From: Palsa-504 sp963835775 | GTDB lineage: Bacteria > Actinomycetota > Actinomycetes > Streptosporangiales > Streptosporangiaceae | DNA: 64,000 nt | Direction of reading: 5' to 3' | NCBI GenBank assembly: GCA_963835775.1 | Contig: CAWIHB010000025.1 | Location: 595,834 to 659,833, forward strand | Shown: positions 30,579 through 39,714 of the stretch, in pieces | Layout of the letters: each line of letters starts with the position of its first letter | Numbering within the stretch: the stretch's first letter is position 1 | The notes under the pieces: model-generated | The model's input: only the letters and a program-made list of their open reading frames with translations | What the model was told of the DNA's origin: nothing | The model's database searches: none | Made by a program: the position numbers and the translations under genes

Positions 30579-31565
30579 ATGGGCGCTGTCAAACCGGCGG
30601 GAACGGTCCCCGGTTATGAACTGAATTCAGCGGATCAGACCCAAGCCACCCTCAACACCCACGATGACTTCATCGAGGAGAGGCAACAGCTCAAGGACAC
30701 GCAGCTTGCTATCCTCAACATCCTTGAGGACGCGACCACCGACCGCCTCGCGGCCGAATCAGCGGTCCAGGCGAGCCTCAACATTCTCGAGGACCTCAGC
30801 GACGCCCAGGCTCAGATCCAGACGCTCAACGCGAAACTCGAGACCCGCGTCGAGCAGCGTACGGCTGAGCTGTTGGTAGCGAACAAGAACCTGGAGGCAT
30901 TCACCTACTCGGTCGCCCACGATCTGCGTTCCCCGCTGCGGGCGTTGAGCGGGTACAGCGAAGCGCTGGCGGAGGACTACGGCGACCGTCTCGACGAAAC
31001 CGGCCGCTGGTACACGGAGAGGATTCAGGCGGCCGCCGATCGAATGGGCGCACTCATCGATGACCTGCTTGTCCTGGCCCAGGTATCGCGCGCGGAAATG
31101 AGCCTCGGACCGGTCGATCTCAGCACAGAGGTCGCCGCCATCGCCGGTGAACTGCAAGCCCGCGAGCCAGGCCGTCGGGTCCGCTTCGCCATCCACGATG
31201 GCGTCTGGGTAAACGCCGATACCACTCTCATCCGTACGGTGGTGCAGAACCTGGTCGAAAACGCCTGGAAATATACCGCCAAGCACGACGCCGCCACCAT
31301 CGAGTTCGGCGCCACCGCAGCCGAGGACGGCAGAGTCTGCTGCTATGTGCGCGACGACGGGGCCGGCTTCGATCCCGCCTTTGTGGGCAAGCTGTTCCAG
31401 CCGTTCCAGCGGCTCCATGCGGTTACCGAGTTCCCCGGCACCGGCATCGGCCTGGCCAGCGTTCGGCGGATCGTCGAACGCCACGGCGGGCGCGCCTGGG
31501 CCGAAGGCGCCGTGGGCCGCGGCGCCACCTTCTACTTCACCCTGGACGCGAAGCAGGCACCGTGA
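30579..31565 (+). CDS. Sensor-less histidine kinase, coiled-coil plus HisKA/HATPase
   Basis: 328 residues. An N-terminal coiled coil of about 90 residues (LNILEDATTDRLAAESAVQ and a second similar LNILEDLSDAQAQIQ) leads into HisKA with H114 in SVAHDLRSPLRALSGYSE. The ATPase domain has NLVENAWKYTAKH, VRDDGAGFDP, GTGIGLASVRRIVERHGG and GATFYFTL. This is the phytochrome/Cph1-like kinase class. It has no input domain of its own and sits 3 bp behind the four-PAS protein, which probably supplies the signal. Confidence 0.92.
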   Translation: MGAVKPAGTVPGYELNSADQTQATLNTHDDFIEERQQLKDTQLAILNILEDATTDRLAAESAVQASLNILEDLSDAQAQIQTLNAKLETRVEQRTAELLVANKNLEAFTYSVAHDLRSPLRALSGYSEALAEDYGDRLDETGRWYTERIQAAADRMGALIDDLLVLAQVSRAEMSLGPVDLSTEVAAIAGELQAREPGRRVRFAIHDGVWVNADTTLIRTVVQNLVENAWKYTAKHDAATIEFGATAAEDGRVCCYVRDDGAGFDPAFVGKLFQPFQRLHAVTEFPGTGIGLASVRRIVERHGGRAWAEGAVGRGATFYFTLDAKQAP

Positions 31566-31598
31566 TGCCCCCACCCTGTTATTACCCTAAGTCACTGC

Positions 31599-31604
31599 TA
31601 CAAT
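31599..31604 (+). promoter_or_regulatory. -10 element TACAAT for a probably leaderless mRNA
   Basis: TACAAT ends 7 bp before a GTG-ATG pair (31612/31615), with no ribosome site in between. The spacing puts the transcription start at or within a base of the first codon, a common arrangement in actinobacteria. No good -35 is visible. Confidence 0.5.
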
Positions 31605-31611
31605 ACAAATT

Positions 31612-32706
31612 GTGATGCAGCCGGGCCCGCTCTCCGATGGCATCTTCGTCGCGCTCCTGGAGGAGGCGCCCGACGCGATGGTGTGCATCGCCGCCGACGG
31701 CCGGATCGTCCTGGTCAACGCTGAGGCGGAGCGGCTGTTCGGATACAAACGTACGGAGCTTATCGGCCAGCCGGTCGAGATCCTGGTCCCAGATGCTGCT
31801 CGCGGCGTGCACTCGGAGCACCGGGCCGGGTACCTCGCCGAGCCGCGGCACCGGCCAATGGGCGCGGGCCTGTCGCTCGCCGGGCGCCGCCGCGATGCCA
31901 GCACCTTCCCGGCCGAGATCTCCTTGTCCGCGATCGACACCGGTGAAGGCATCCTCGTCGCCGCGGCCATCCGGGACGTAACCTCCCGGCTTCGGCTGAG
32001 GGAGCTTGAGCGTGCTAGTCAGGGCCTGGAGAGCTTCATGTATTCGGTTTCCCACGACCTGCGGGCGCCGCTGAGGGCGCTCAGCGGCTACAGCGAGGTG
32101 CTGCTTGAGGATTTCGGGGGGGTTCTCGGCGAGGAAGGCCGCGGTCATGCCGAGCGGATCGTGGCCATCAGCGAGCAGATGGGGCAGCTGATTGATTACC
32201 TGCTCCAGTATTCGCGCGTCTCGCGGGCCGAGTTGCACCTGCAGCCGGTCGATCTCGGCGAGGAGGCGGCCCGGATCGCCGAGGAGATCAAGCTCCGAGA
32301 ACCACATCGGCGCGTCTGCTTCACTATCGACCAACCAGTCCCGGCCCTGGCGGACCGCCGGCTTATCCGCACGGTCCTGGAAAACCTGCTCGACAACGCC
32401 TGGAAGTTCACCTCCGGCCGGGACGATGCGGCGATCGAGTTCGGGACGGCACCGAGCGGCGACGCCGCCGTGTGCTGTTACGTGCGCGACAACGGCGCCG
32501 GCTTCGATCCGGCCTATGCGGACAAGCTGTTCCGGCCGTTCCAGCGGCTGCACGCGGTCCGCGACTTCCCCGGCACCGGCACCGGCCTGGCCAGCGTGCG
32601 GCAGATCGCGGAACTCCACGGCGGCCGTGTCTGGGCCGAGGGCGCCGCCGGGGCGGGCGCGACTTTCTACTTCACCCTGGACGGGAAGGAACCGCATGAG
32701 CGATAA
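31612..32706 (+). CDS. PAS-domain histidine kinase
   Basis: 364 residues from GTG 31612 (or ATG 31615, one codon later). PAS (about 10-125: APDAMVCIAADGRIVLVNAE, FGYKRTELIGQPVEILVP) followed by HisKA with H148 in SVSHDLRAPLRALSGYSEVL and an ATPase domain (NLLDNAWKFTSGR, VRDNGAGFDP, GTGTGLASVRQIAELHGG, GATFYFTLDGK). The kinase part is closely similar to the one ending 46 bp upstream, so the two are paralogues. The stop overlaps the next receiver gene by 11 bp, which makes that receiver its likely partner. Confidence 0.93.
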   Translation: MMQPGPLSDGIFVALLEEAPDAMVCIAADGRIVLVNAEAERLFGYKRTELIGQPVEILVPDAARGVHSEHRAGYLAEPRHRPMGAGLSLAGRRRDASTFPAEISLSAIDTGEGILVAAAIRDVTSRLRLRELERASQGLESFMYSVSHDLRAPLRALSGYSEVLLEDFGGVLGEEGRGHAERIVAISEQMGQLIDYLLQYSRVSRAELHLQPVDLGEEAARIAEEIKLREPHRRVCFTIDQPVPALADRRLIRTVLENLLDNAWKFTSGRDDAAIEFGTAPSGDAAVCCYVRDNGAGFDPAYADKLFRPFQRLHAVRDFPGTGTGLASVRQIAELHGGRVWAEGAAGAGATFYFTLDGKEPHER

Positions 32707-33139
32707 AACTATCTTGCTGGTAGAGGACAATCCCGACGATGAGGCGCTGACGCTTCGGGCCTTCAAGAAAAGCAACATCGCCAACGAGGTCGTCGTGATG
32801 CGAGACGGCGCCGAGGCTCTGGCGTACCTATTCCCCAGTGACGGCGACGGCGCGCCGTGTCCGGCACTCATCCTGCTCGACTTGAATCTTCCGAAGGTCG
32901 GCGGGCTTGAGGTTTTGCACAAGATGCGAGCCGACGAGCGGACGCAGATGATCCCGGTGGTCGTCCTGACCAGCTCCAAACTGGAAGAGGACATCGTGGA
33001 CAGCTACCGAAACGGTGCCAATGCGTATGTGCGAAAGCCAGTAAAGTTCTCCGACTTCACCGAGGCGGTTCGCGCCCTCGGCGTGTTCTGGCTGCTCTTG
33101 AATGAGCCCGCGCCCAGCCGCCCGCCGGAATCGGATTGA
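32696..33139 (+). CDS. Stand-alone receiver protein (Rcp1-like response regulator)
   Basis: 147 residues, a single REC domain with no output. It has ILLVEDNPDDEALTLRAF (acidic pocket), phosphoacceptor aspartate in ALILLDLNLPKVGG, VVLTSSKLEEDI (Thr) and VRKPVKF (Lys). The NPDDE/KPVKF style is that of Rcp1, the receiver of cyanobacterial phytochrome kinases. ATG lies within the end of the kinase gene (11-bp overlap), so the two are translationally coupled. Confidence 0.93.
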   Translation: MSDKTILLVEDNPDDEALTLRAFKKSNIANEVVVMRDGAEALAYLFPSDGDGAPCPALILLDLNLPKVGGLEVLHKMRADERTQMIPVVVLTSSKLEEDIVDSYRNGANAYVRKPVKFSDFTEAVRALGVFWLLLNEPAPSRPPESD

Positions 33140-33151
33140 GGTGGGACAGCC

Positions 33152-33787
33152 ATGAGCGTCGAGCATCAGCGCAACGAGCCGGAGACGGGCCAGCCGGAGA
33201 CCATCACCGTTCCGAAGCAGGCGAACGCCGAGACCGGAGGCCAGGCGGACTCGGCGGGACGCAGCGTGCACATCCTGATCCTGGAGGACGAAGCCTGGGA
33301 CGCCGAACTGGCCCAGCGCCTCCTGGTCAGCGCGGGCCTTAACCTTATCGCCGTCGTCGTTGACACCAAGGCGTCGTTTATCGAGCAGATGGCCGCCTTC
33401 CGGCCAGACATAATCCTGTCCGATTACCACCTGCCCGGCTTCTCCGGCCAGGAGGCGCTCGAGATCGCTCAGGAACTCCACCCGGACATACCGTTCATCA
33501 TCTGGTCCGGTGTGCTCGGAGACGAAGCAGCGGTCGAGCTCATCAAGCAGGGGGCCACCGATTACGTCCTGAAGGACCGGCCCGCCCGCCTGCCCTCAGT
33601 CATCCTGCGCGCGCTGGCCGAGGTCGAGCAACGGGCGCGGCTAGCCTACCTCGAAGACCAGCTGGAGCAGGCCCAGCGCCTGGCCAGCCTCGGCCAGCTA
33701 GCCGCAGCCGAAGAGGCGATGACCCGCATCCGCCAGCTGCTCACCGCCGCCCGCGGCGAGGCAAGAGTCACAGAACCCCGATCCTGA
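33152..33787 (+). CDS. Receiver-domain protein with N- and C-terminal extensions
   Basis: 211 residues. About 38 residues of disordered N-terminus, then REC (HILILEDEAWDAELAQRLLV; phosphoacceptor in DIILSDYHLPGFSG; IIWSGVLGDEAA; DYVLKDRPARLP). The C-terminal helix (QRARLAYLEDQLEQAQRLAS, then LGQLAAAEEAM) resembles the first helix of a HisKA domain without its histidine. No DNA-binding domain. Start chosen for GAGGTGGGA. It is probably the end of the PAS/kinase/receiver operon, acting as a phosphate sink or relay. Confidence 0.88.
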   Translation: MSVEHQRNEPETGQPETITVPKQANAETGGQADSAGRSVHILILEDEAWDAELAQRLLVSAGLNLIAVVVDTKASFIEQMAAFRPDIILSDYHLPGFSGQEALEIAQELHPDIPFIIWSGVLGDEAAVELIKQGATDYVLKDRPARLPSVILRALAEVEQRARLAYLEDQLEQAQRLASLGQLAAAEEAMTRIRQLLTAARGEARVTEPRS

Positions 33788-34080
33788 GGGCACCCGGACA
33801 CGGGCGGGCTCACCCAGACCGTCACCGGGCCCCGACTGTGCTACCCCGGGAGCACCAGCTATCGGCATCATCAGCGACTGCGGCCCTGCCGCGGTTCCGG
33901 TAGGCCAGCCAAAAATCTTTCTTATCCCGAACGAGCAGTGGTGCTCTCCTCGGCTCCCTACAAGCGGCACCGGCGGAACGCCCTGCGGACAAGAGATTCT
34001 GCCCACACAGGAAAGGCTATATTCGGGGCACAATACCCGCGTGCGGTTCGTAAAACTAGACGTATAATGAGCTAAGGGAA
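33788..34080. other. Gene-free stretch with a strong -10 element
   Basis: No coding signal. A consensus TATAAT at 34063-34068 on the plus strand lies in a low-GC patch (GTAAAACTAGACGTATAATG) just before a small possible ORF. No convincing -35 sequence at 16-18 bp. Confidence 0.4.
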
Positions 34081-34173
34081 ATGACACCAGGGACGCCTGG
34101 TTGCTCCGCTTTAGAGCAGTTTGTATTAATTTCTGCATTTATTCTCCCTGCATTCCACCGGGATCCGGCATGA
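34081..34173 (+). CDS. Possible 30-residue small protein
   Basis: ATG lies 4 bp past AAGGGA and 12 bp past TATAAT. It encodes about 30 residues with a hydrophobic centre (LEQFVLISAFILPAF). Promoter, ribosome site and start are all well placed, but the length is too short for coding statistics to help, and the first codons contain a CCAGG/CCTGG hairpin. Confidence 0.25.
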   Translation: MTPGTPGCSALEQFVLISAFILPAFHRDPA

Positions 34174-34253
34174 CGATTCGGTGCGTAGTTACCGGGGACT
34201 TTTAATACTTTTCGGACAGGGCGCAAAAGCCTTGCTCGGGGGAGGATGAGCGC

Positions 34254-34448
34254 ATGGATAACACGGTGCTGGCGAGCTTGACGGACGGTGCGGTGGGTCC
34301 AGGTCTCAGGGCTCCTGACATAGCGGCTCGCTTACGGAGCGTCATAGGCCAGATTTCCTGGACTTTTCCTTGTTTTCCGGCGTGTCGTTCCGCGTCATCG
34401 CGCGGCTGGTCCGCAAAAATAGATGAAAGGTTTACTGCCGCTTACTGA
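34254..34448 (+). CDS. Short ORF, probably cut by the neighbouring transposon
   Basis: 64 codons from ATG 34254, which follows GGGGGAGG. The first 30 residues (MDNTVLASLTDGAVGPGLRA) look coding, but the rest is Ser/Cys-rich and ends 9 bp before the transposase start. It may be a 5' gene fragment truncated by insertion of the element at 34.4 kb. No family recognised. Confidence 0.25.
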   Translation: MDNTVLASLTDGAVGPGLRAPDIAARLRSVIGQISWTFPCFPACRSASSRGWSAKIDERFTAAY

Positions 34449-34457
34449 GGTGGGATC

Positions 34458-36739
34458 ATGGCCAGGATGCTGACCCAGCTGCCGTTGCCGCTGCTGCCCG
34501 GGAACGCCAGGGAGTTCGCGCCGGGGGTCGGCGTGGTGGACGGCCCGGACGGCGGCGGCGTGGTCTGGGTGCACGGGCTGGCCACGTTCGCGTGGGACGC
34601 GGGGGACGAGGCGGCGCGGCGGCTGGGGGCGGTGCAGCTGTGGCAGCTGAAGGCCGCGAAGCAGACGCAGGTCGCGGCCGCGTTCGGGGTGATCCCGCTG
34701 ACCTTGTGGCGGTGGCAGAAGGACCTGGCTGCCGGCGGGGTCGCGGCCCTGATCCCGGACCGCAAGGGCCCGCAGCGGCCCTCCCGGCTGACCCCGCAGA
34801 AGGTGGCGCAGATCCGGGAGCTGGACGGGCAGGGGATGCGCAAGGCCGCCACCGCCGCCGCGGCCGGGGTGTCGGAGACATCGGTGCGCAACGTGCTGCG
34901 CGCCGCCAGCGCCGTGGAGCCGGCCCCGCAAGATGAGGCGCCAGCTGCCGGGGAGCCCGCTGACGGGCCGCCGGCTGCGGAGCCTGCGCAGGAAGGACCA
35001 GGCCAGGCGGCATACGCCGGGGAGCCGGGCGGCGCGCTGCCGGTGCTGCCGGACACGGTGCCGCGGGACGGCGAGCGGGCGCTGGCCAGGTTCGGGCTGC
35101 TCGGCGAGGGCGCCGCACCGGCGTTCATCCCCGGCGCCCGCTACCCGCTGGCCGGGCTGCTGCTCGCCCTTCCCGCCCTTCAGCAGACCGGGCTGCTGGC
35201 CTGCGCCCGGCAGGTCTACGGCCGACTCCGCGACGGGTACTACAGCCTGGACGCAGTCCTGGTCCACCTGGTGCTGCAGGCGCTGCTGCGCGAGCCCCGC
35301 GCCGAGGGCGCCACCCGCGTCCCCCCGCCGGCGATGGGCCGGGTACTGGGCCTGGACCGCGCCCCGGAAGTCAAGACGATCCGCCGCAAGATCAGCGAGC
35401 TCGCCGCCGCCGGGAAGGCCGCGGACCTGCAGATGGCGATCGCGCAGCGCCGCGCCCAGGCCCGCCCGGACGAGCTCGCCATCATGTACATCGACGGGCA
35501 CACCAGGGCGTACTTCGGCAAGCGCGACGTGCAGAAGATGCACGTCGCGCGGCTGAAGTTCCCCGCCCCCGCTACCGAGGAGACCTGGGTCACCGACGGC
35601 GCCGGGGACCCGCTGCTGATCGTCATGGCCGAGCCGTCATCCTCGCTGGCCGCGCAGATCAAGGAGCTGCTGCCCGGGCTCCGGCAGATAGCCGGGCAGG
35701 ACGCCAGGCCCACGCTGTGCTTCGACCGCGCCGGCTGGTCCCCGGACCTGTTCGCCGACATCATCCACGCCGGGTTCCACCTGCTCACCTACCGCAAGGC
35801 CAGCCCGGGCAAGGACATCCCGGACCTGCCCGCCGACCAGTTCAGCACCGTCACCCGCACCGGCGGCGACGGCCGGGCCCGCGAGTACGAGCTGGCCGAG
35901 TCCGCCGCCGAGCTGGCCATCGCCAAAGGCAGCCGCAAAGGGGAGACGGTCAGGCTGCGGCAGGTCACCCGCCTGGACAAGGGCAAGCAGGTCCACGTCC
36001 TGACCGACCGCCAGGCCGGTGACCTGCCCGCCGCTGACGTGATCTACCGAATGGGATCGCGGTGGCGGGAGGAGAACTACTTCCGCTACGGCCGCGCTCA
36101 CTTCGCCCTGGACGCACTGGACACCTACGCCGTCACCGCCGAGGACCCCGACCGCAAGGTCCCCAGCCCGGCGAAGAAGGCAGCGGCAGCCGCCGTCAAG
36201 ACCGCGAAGAAGAACCTGGCCGCCGCCCAGGCCGCCCGCGATGCGAAGCTCACCGCCCTGCGCAGCCCCGCGCCGGCCAGCCCGCCGTCGTCATCGCCAA
36301 CCAGTGCTCGCAAAGCTAGACGTCCCGGTCGCCACCGCACGTCGCAAGCTCGAAGATGCCCAGGCCGCCGCCAGGGCCATCCCCGCCAAGATCCCGCTGT
36401 CCGAGCACAACCCGGACATGGCCGCCTGGACACCGAGACCAAGCTCATCACCCACGCCATCCGGATGGCCGCCTATAACGCCGAGACCATCCTCGCCCGC
36501 GCGCTGGACAGCGGCTACGCCCGCGCCGGCGACGAGGCGTACGCCCTGATCCGCGAAGCCCTCACCACCAGCGGCGACATCATCCCCGGCCCGCGGACCT
36601 CACCATCCGCCTGGACCCGCTATCGGCACCCCGCCGCACCCGCGCCCTCGCCGCCCTCGTAACCAGCTCAACACCACCAGCACGCGCTACCCCGGCACCA
36701 AGCTCACCCTGAGATACGAGGTCAAAGAACACCAGGGCA
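34458..36739 (+). pseudogene. Decayed DDE-type transposase
   Basis: The first 610 or so codons are in one frame: an N-terminal helix-turn-helix region (QVAAAFGVIPLTLWRWQKDL, AATAAAAGVSETSVRNVL), then an RNase-H-like core (IMYIDGHTRAYFGKRDVQKM, LCFDRAGWSPDLF, YRMGSRWREENYFRYG). After about 36285 the homologous sequence moves between frames at least four times (near 36290, 36425, 36595 and 36665): LAKLDVPVATARRKLEDAQ, then LDTETKLITHAIRMAAYNAE, then LTIRLDPLSAPRRTRALAAL, then LNTTSTRYPGTKLTLRYEV. The 3' end is therefore dead. I could not resolve terminal inverted repeats. IS family uncertain. Confidence 0.75.
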
Positions 36740-36755
36740 CAATGATTGGTGTGAG

Positions 36756-37094
36756 GGTCTGGACAAGGCGCCTACCGGGATTCCGGGCCTGGACGATATC
36801 ACCGCGGGCGGCCTGCCCAAGGGCCGCGTGACGCTGGTGGCGGGCAGCGCGGGAGCGGGCAAGACGCTGCTCGGGCTGAACTTCCTCGTCGCCGGCGCCC
36901 GCCAGTATGGTGAGCCCGGCGTGCTGTTGACCTTTGAGGAGTCGGCGGCCAAGGTAAGCACGGTGACCGTGTCGGCGATGGTGGACACCTGGCTGCAGCT
37001 GCGCAACACCGAGGCCAACGGCGAACGCAGCGCCATAACGAACCGAGTCATCCCGCCGGGCCGGGGACAATCCCGCGGCACGTTCCCCCGGTAG
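36756..37094 (+). pseudogene. KaiC-family ATPase relic
   Basis: In frame from 36756 the sequence reads LDKAPTGIPGLDDITAGGLP then KGRVTLVAGSAGAGKTLLGL (Walker A) and GVLLTFEES, the start of a KaiC/RadA-like domain. The natural start codon is missing where the transposase sequence ends. After about 65 residues it jumps to MVDTWLQLRNTEANGERS, a stretch found about 100 residues later in KaiC proteins, and then runs out of frame. Missing start plus internal deletion make it non-functional. Confidence 0.75.
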
Positions 37095-37289
37095 CCCTGC
37101 CCGCCCGCACCAGCGACCCTGACCAGGTCCTCGCGGCGCGCTACCGCGCGGACGCATCAGCGACGGTCCAGGCCTGCTAGCTCAGTTTCTGAGGTCAGTC
37201 GTTACCGGAGACCCCCGCGTCTAAGGTAACTTAAAGTGAAGCAACGGTTACATTCAGCATTTTACGTGATCGCTGCCCGGGGGGGATCT

Positions 37290-39332
37290 GTGAGAATACG
37301 CGGGAAGCGCTCATCGCCGCCTGCGGCGGTTCGTCCCGGCCGGCTGCAGCGATGGTGGCTGGACCGGTCGGTGCGGGCCAAGGGAATGATCGTGGTCGCG
37401 ACCCCGCTGATCGCCCTGATCGCCGTCACCTCGGCGAGCCTGGCGCTGCAGCAGAACGAACGGCAGGAGCGCCACGTGGCCCTGACCGCCTCCGTCCTGA
37501 CCGCCGCCGCCCAGCAGGTCCTGGCCGACGCGGTGAACGCCGAGACGGGCGTGCGGGGCTACGCGGCAACCGGCGACCCGCTGTTCCTCGCGCCGTACAA
37601 CCTCACCCTGACGCGTATCGCCAAGGACCGGGCCGCGCTTCGCGCCGCGGCCGTCGCCGAGGGGGACAGCCGCGCCGAGCAATCCGCGGAAGCGACCACG
37701 GCCAAGGAGATGGCAGAGCTGGCCCAGTTGCGCTCCGCGGTCAGCGCGCGCGCCTCAGGCACGGCCCTGAGGCCGGCGCTGGAGAGCGGGAAAGCCACCA
37801 TGGATGCGCTCCGGAGCCAGATCGCCGCCCTGGCCCGGGGCCCGGCCGCGATCCAGGCGGCCCGGCGCGCCGATATCACCCGGATGGAATCGACCATCGA
37901 CATGGTCACCATCGTCGGCCTGGCCCTCGGCGTCCTGGCCGGCCTGGTCGGCGTCGCGCTGTTCACCTCGGGCATTTCCGGCCGCGTCGCAGCGGCCGCC
38001 GCGAACGCCGACCGGCTGGGAGAAGGACAGCCGCTCGAGCCCGCGCGCGGCGGCGGCGATGAACTCGGCCGGCTGGCGGACTCCCTAATACGCGCGGAAC
38101 AGCTTCTGGTCAGCCGGACCACGGAGCTGATCACCGCCCGGGATCAGGCGCTGACGGCGACCCAGGCCAAGAACGCGTTCCTGTCCAGCACCAGCCACGA
38201 GCTGCGCACCCCGTTGAACGCGGTCCTCGGCTTCGCCCAGCTCCTGCAGATGTCTGACCTCAGCCAGGAGGACCGGGAAGCGGTCGAGCGCATCCTCGCT
38301 GCCGGGCAGCATCTGCTCTCGCTGATCAACGAGCTGATCGACATCGCCAGGATCGAGTCGGGCGAGTTCAGCCTGTCGGTGGAACCGGTCGCCTTGCAGC
38401 CGGTAGTCCAGGAGACCTGCCAGCTCATGGCGCCCCTGGCCGCCGACCGCTCGATCACGATCAGCCGGGACTGCCCGTGGCCCGGCCTGGCGGTTAACGC
38501 CGACCGGCAGCGACTCCGCCAGATCCTGGTCAACCTGGTCTCCAACGCGATCAAGTACAACCGCGCCGGTGGAACCATCACCCTCACCTGCCTGGCGGTG
38601 AGCCCCGACCAGGTCAGCCTGGCGGTGGCCGACACCGGGCCGGGAATACCGGCCGCTGAACTGGACCGCATCTTCGACCCGTTCGAGCGGCTCGGCGCCG
38701 GGCAGACCGCGATCGAGGGTACCGGGATCGGCCTGCCCCTGGCCCGGGCCTTCGCCGAGGCCATGGCAGGGCACCTCACCGTCGCCAGTACTCTGGGCGA
38801 AGGGACGACCTTCACCGTCACCTTGCCGCAGACAACAGACATGGCCCAGGCCAAGCAGTACACGGGCATGGCCTCGATCCCCCTGCCGGCGCCAGCTGGA
38901 GATGACCCCACCGGAACGGCTATCCGCGTCCTGTACATCGAGGACAACCCCGCGAACATCGAAGTGGTCTCCCGATTCCTGAGGACCAGGCCCGGTATGC
39001 GGCTACAGTCGGTCACAAACGGGCAGACCGGCCTTGAAGTCGCGACCCAGGAGATTCCCGACCTCATCCTCCTCGACCTGCACCTGCCCGGCCTGCACGG
39101 CGATGAGGTGCTGAGACGACTCAGAGCCAAGCCGGCCACCGCCGGCATTCCCGTCGCCATCCTGTCCGCCGAGGCCTCACCCGCCGTCATCCGCGAAATG
39201 CGCGCCAGCGGCGTCATCGCTTACCTCACCAAGCCGCTTAACCTCACCGAACTGGGCCAGCTACTCGACTCCTTCGCGGCCGGGCACGACCACGAGGCCA
39301 ACCCGGTCCTCCGGACGGTACCGGCGCCATGA
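37290..39332 (+). CDS. Membrane hybrid histidine kinase with CHASE3-like sensor and receiver
   Basis: About 680 residues from GTG 37290 (GGGGGGAT upstream); GTG 37236 would add 18 residues. First membrane segment VVATPLIALIAVTSASLAL, an extracytoplasmic helical domain with the CHASE3 signature NAETGVRGYAATGDPLFLAPYN, second segment MVTIVGLALGVLAGLVGVALF, HAMP, then HisKA (H303 in STSHELRTPLNAVLGFAQLL). The ATPase domain has NLVSNAIKYNRAGG and GTGIGLPLARAFAEAM. The C-terminal REC has the phosphoacceptor in LILLDLHLPGLHG and LTKPLN. The next receiver gene overlaps by 4 bp. Phosphorelay to that protein is likely. Confidence 0.92.
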   Translation: MRIRGKRSSPPAAVRPGRLQRWWLDRSVRAKGMIVVATPLIALIAVTSASLALQQNERQERHVALTASVLTAAAQQVLADAVNAETGVRGYAATGDPLFLAPYNLTLTRIAKDRAALRAAAVAEGDSRAEQSAEATTAKEMAELAQLRSAVSARASGTALRPALESGKATMDALRSQIAALARGPAAIQAARRADITRMESTIDMVTIVGLALGVLAGLVGVALFTSGISGRVAAAAANADRLGEGQPLEPARGGGDELGRLADSLIRAEQLLVSRTTELITARDQALTATQAKNAFLSSTSHELRTPLNAVLGFAQLLQMSDLSQEDREAVERILAAGQHLLSLINELIDIARIESGEFSLSVEPVALQPVVQETCQLMAPLAADRSITISRDCPWPGLAVNADRQRLRQILVNLVSNAIKYNRAGGTITLTCLAVSPDQVSLAVADTGPGIPAAELDRIFDPFERLGAGQTAIEGTGIGLPLARAFAEAMAGHLTVASTLGEGTTFTVTLPQTTDMAQAKQYTGMASIPLPAPAGDDPTGTAIRVLYIEDNPANIEVVSRFLRTRPGMRLQSVTNGQTGLEVATQEIPDLILLDLHLPGLHGDEVLRRLRAKPATAGIPVAILSAEASPAVIREMRASGVIAYLTKPLNLTELGQLLDSFAAGHDHEANPVLRTVPAP

Positions 39333-39700
39333 ACGGCGTCGTGCTGTGCATAGACGATAACCAGGACAACATCTTCCTCCTCGAGCGCCTGTTCAAGCGC
39401 AGGTGCCCGGACGTCCAGCTGCACACCGCCATGACCGGCCGCGACGGCATCGGGGCGGCGATCGACCACCAGCCGACCCTCATCCTGCTCGACAACCGCC
39501 TTCCCGACCTCAACGGCGAGCAAGTCCTGCGCCAGCTCGCCGCCACCCAAGCCACCGCCGCGATCCCGGTCGTCATCCTCAGCGGCGACTCGAACCCGGT
39601 GACCGTCGACGAACTCCTCGCGGCGGGCGCCGCGGATTACCTGGTGAAGCCGTTCGACATTCACCGGCTCATAGCCATCATCGGACGCTACCTCCACTGA
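39329..39700 (+). CDS. Stand-alone receiver protein
   Basis: 123 residues, REC only: CIDDNQDNIFLLERLF, phosphoacceptor aspartate in LILLDNRLPDLNGEQVL, VVILSGDSNP and VKPFDIHRL. ATG overlaps the hybrid-kinase stop (ATGA). No output domain. An IS256-family element is inserted 6 bp past the stop without damaging the gene. Confidence 0.9.
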   Translation: MNGVVLCIDDNQDNIFLLERLFKRRCPDVQLHTAMTGRDGIGAAIDHQPTLILLDNRLPDLNGEQVLRQLAATQATAAIPVVILSGDSNPVTVDELLAAGAADYLVKPFDIHRLIAIIGRYLH

Positions 39701-39714
39701 TCGTGGGGCATACC

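Noticed and set aside
34190..34215. GGGACTTTTAATAC considered as an operator box upstream of the transposase
   Set aside because: Only one half-site matches; the second half (AATAC) shows no symmetry.
36756..37094. An active KaiC clock or signalling ATPase
   Set aside because: Start codon missing, about 100 residues deleted internally and the 3' end out of frame; kaiA and kaiB are not seen.
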